Origin: an uncultured Lacibacter sp.
GTDB taxonomy: Bacteria > Bacteroidota > Bacteroidia > Chitinophagales > Chitinophagaceae
DNA: 14,039 nt
Assembly: GCF_946479605.1 (NCBI RefSeq)
Contig: NZ_CAMLGT010000077.1
Span: 1 to 14,039, forward strand
Direction of reading: 5' to 3'
The notes under the pieces are model-generated. The model was not told the DNA's origin. It was given only the letters and a program-made list of their open reading frames with translations, and searched no databases. Made by a program: the position numbers and the translations under genes. Positions 13,745 through 14,039 of this stretch are shown piece by piece (position 1 is the first letter of the stretch; each line of letters begins with the position of its first letter).

Positions 13745-14039
13745 ATGTTTAATAAGTTTATAAAACGACCGGTTCTTGCCATTGCCCTCTCTGTGGTTAT
13801 TGTGTTCATGGGGCTTTTGGCTATCAACTCCTCACCGGTTGCACAGTTTCCCGAAATAGCACCGCCGAGGGTCAACATCTTTATTGAGTTTCCCGGATCG
13901 AACGCCGATGTATTGGTAAAATCAACACTCACGATTCTTGAGCGTGCCATCAATGGTGTGCAGGGTATGCAATATATCTTGAGCGATGCAACAAGTGCAA
14001 GTGAAGCAAGTATTGAAGTGATCTTTGAACCGGGTACTG
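13745..14039 (+). CDS. RND efflux transporter permease, AcrB/HAE-1 type (5' part)
   Basis: The frame opens at the ATG at 13745 and runs off the right edge; 98 residues are visible. They match the N terminus of AcrB-type pumps. A basic cytoplasmic start MFNKFIKRPVLA is followed by transmembrane helix 1 (about residues 10-28, LAIALSVVIVFMGLLAI). Then come the SPVAQFPEIAPPRVNIFIEFPG segment (split: SPVAQFPEIAPPR, VNIFIEFPG), LERAINGVQGMQYILSDAT and a beta strand ending IEVIFEPGT, all in AcrB order. The protein is expected to be about 1,040 residues and to export lipophilic compounds using the proton gradient, together with the adaptor encoded upstream. The residues that couple proton flow lie outside the window. 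Confidence 0.95.
   Translation, partial: MFNKFIKRPVLAIALSVVIVFMGLLAINSSPVAQFPEIAPPRVNIFIEFPGSNADVLVKSTLTILERAINGVQGMQYILSDATSASEASIEVIFEPGT

Noticed and set aside
1..14039. Mobile-element, phage, toxin-antitoxin or defence system
   Set aside because: No transposase, integrase, nuclease or toxin-like frame was found; gene content is housekeeping, secreted and efflux functions.

Overview
The window looks like ordinary chromosomal DNA of a Bacteroidota bacterium, most likely a Chitinophagaceae-like lineage (family level is inference). Supporting signs are: perfect TAnnTTTG boxes (the Bacteroidota -7 element) upstream of at least five genes; A-rich leaders with no consistent Shine-Dalgarno sequence; secreted proteins whose predicted signal peptidase sites are followed by Gln; and families typical of the phylum (bacilliredoxin, the ~477-residue arginine decarboxylase, and a C-terminal 'YDN.EIDGD' beta-domain). 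I see no phage, transposase, CRISPR array, tRNA, plasmid or defence genes.

Layout. 1-354: 3' end of a subtilisin-like S8 protease with its terminator. 452-961: DinB-fold protein. 1005-1347 (minus): RNase P RNA with its promoter, beside a cluster of 9-bp repeats. 1493-1909 (minus): bacilliredoxin, divergent from a small heat-shock protein (2117-2548). 2669-3922: secreted protein of unknown function, convergent with an exported NTF2-like protein (3965-4435, minus). The latter shares a 42-bp divergent intergenic region with a secreted YPDG-repeat protein (4478-5005). 5075-6508 (minus): arginine decarboxylase with a GTG start.

6710-10225 (all minus) is the conserved translation block thrS-infC / rpmI-rplT. 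thrS and infC are probably cotranscribed from a good TTTG-N20-TAnnTTTG promoter. rpmI-rplT has its own promoter and a roughly 100-nt structured leader. The two halves are separated by a terminator and a 79-bp palindromic repeat. 10340-11931: two adjacent secreted paralogues with three conserved cysteines; the second carries an added linker and C-terminal domain. 12048-12521: small His-rich protein of unknown function. 12634 to the window end: an RND efflux operon (lipoprotein adaptor followed by the start of the AcrB-type permease).

How the genes relate. The translation block is the main functional cluster, and RNase P RNA is a separate housekeeping gene. Bacilliredoxin and Hsp20 are divergent stress genes. 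The RND operon is an export system that continues past the right edge. I did not find a convincing new multi-gene system. The items most worth following up are the rpmI-rplT leader, the repeat cluster over the rnpB promoter, the three-cysteine paralogue pair, the YPDG-repeat protein and the two dispersed-repeat-like elements.
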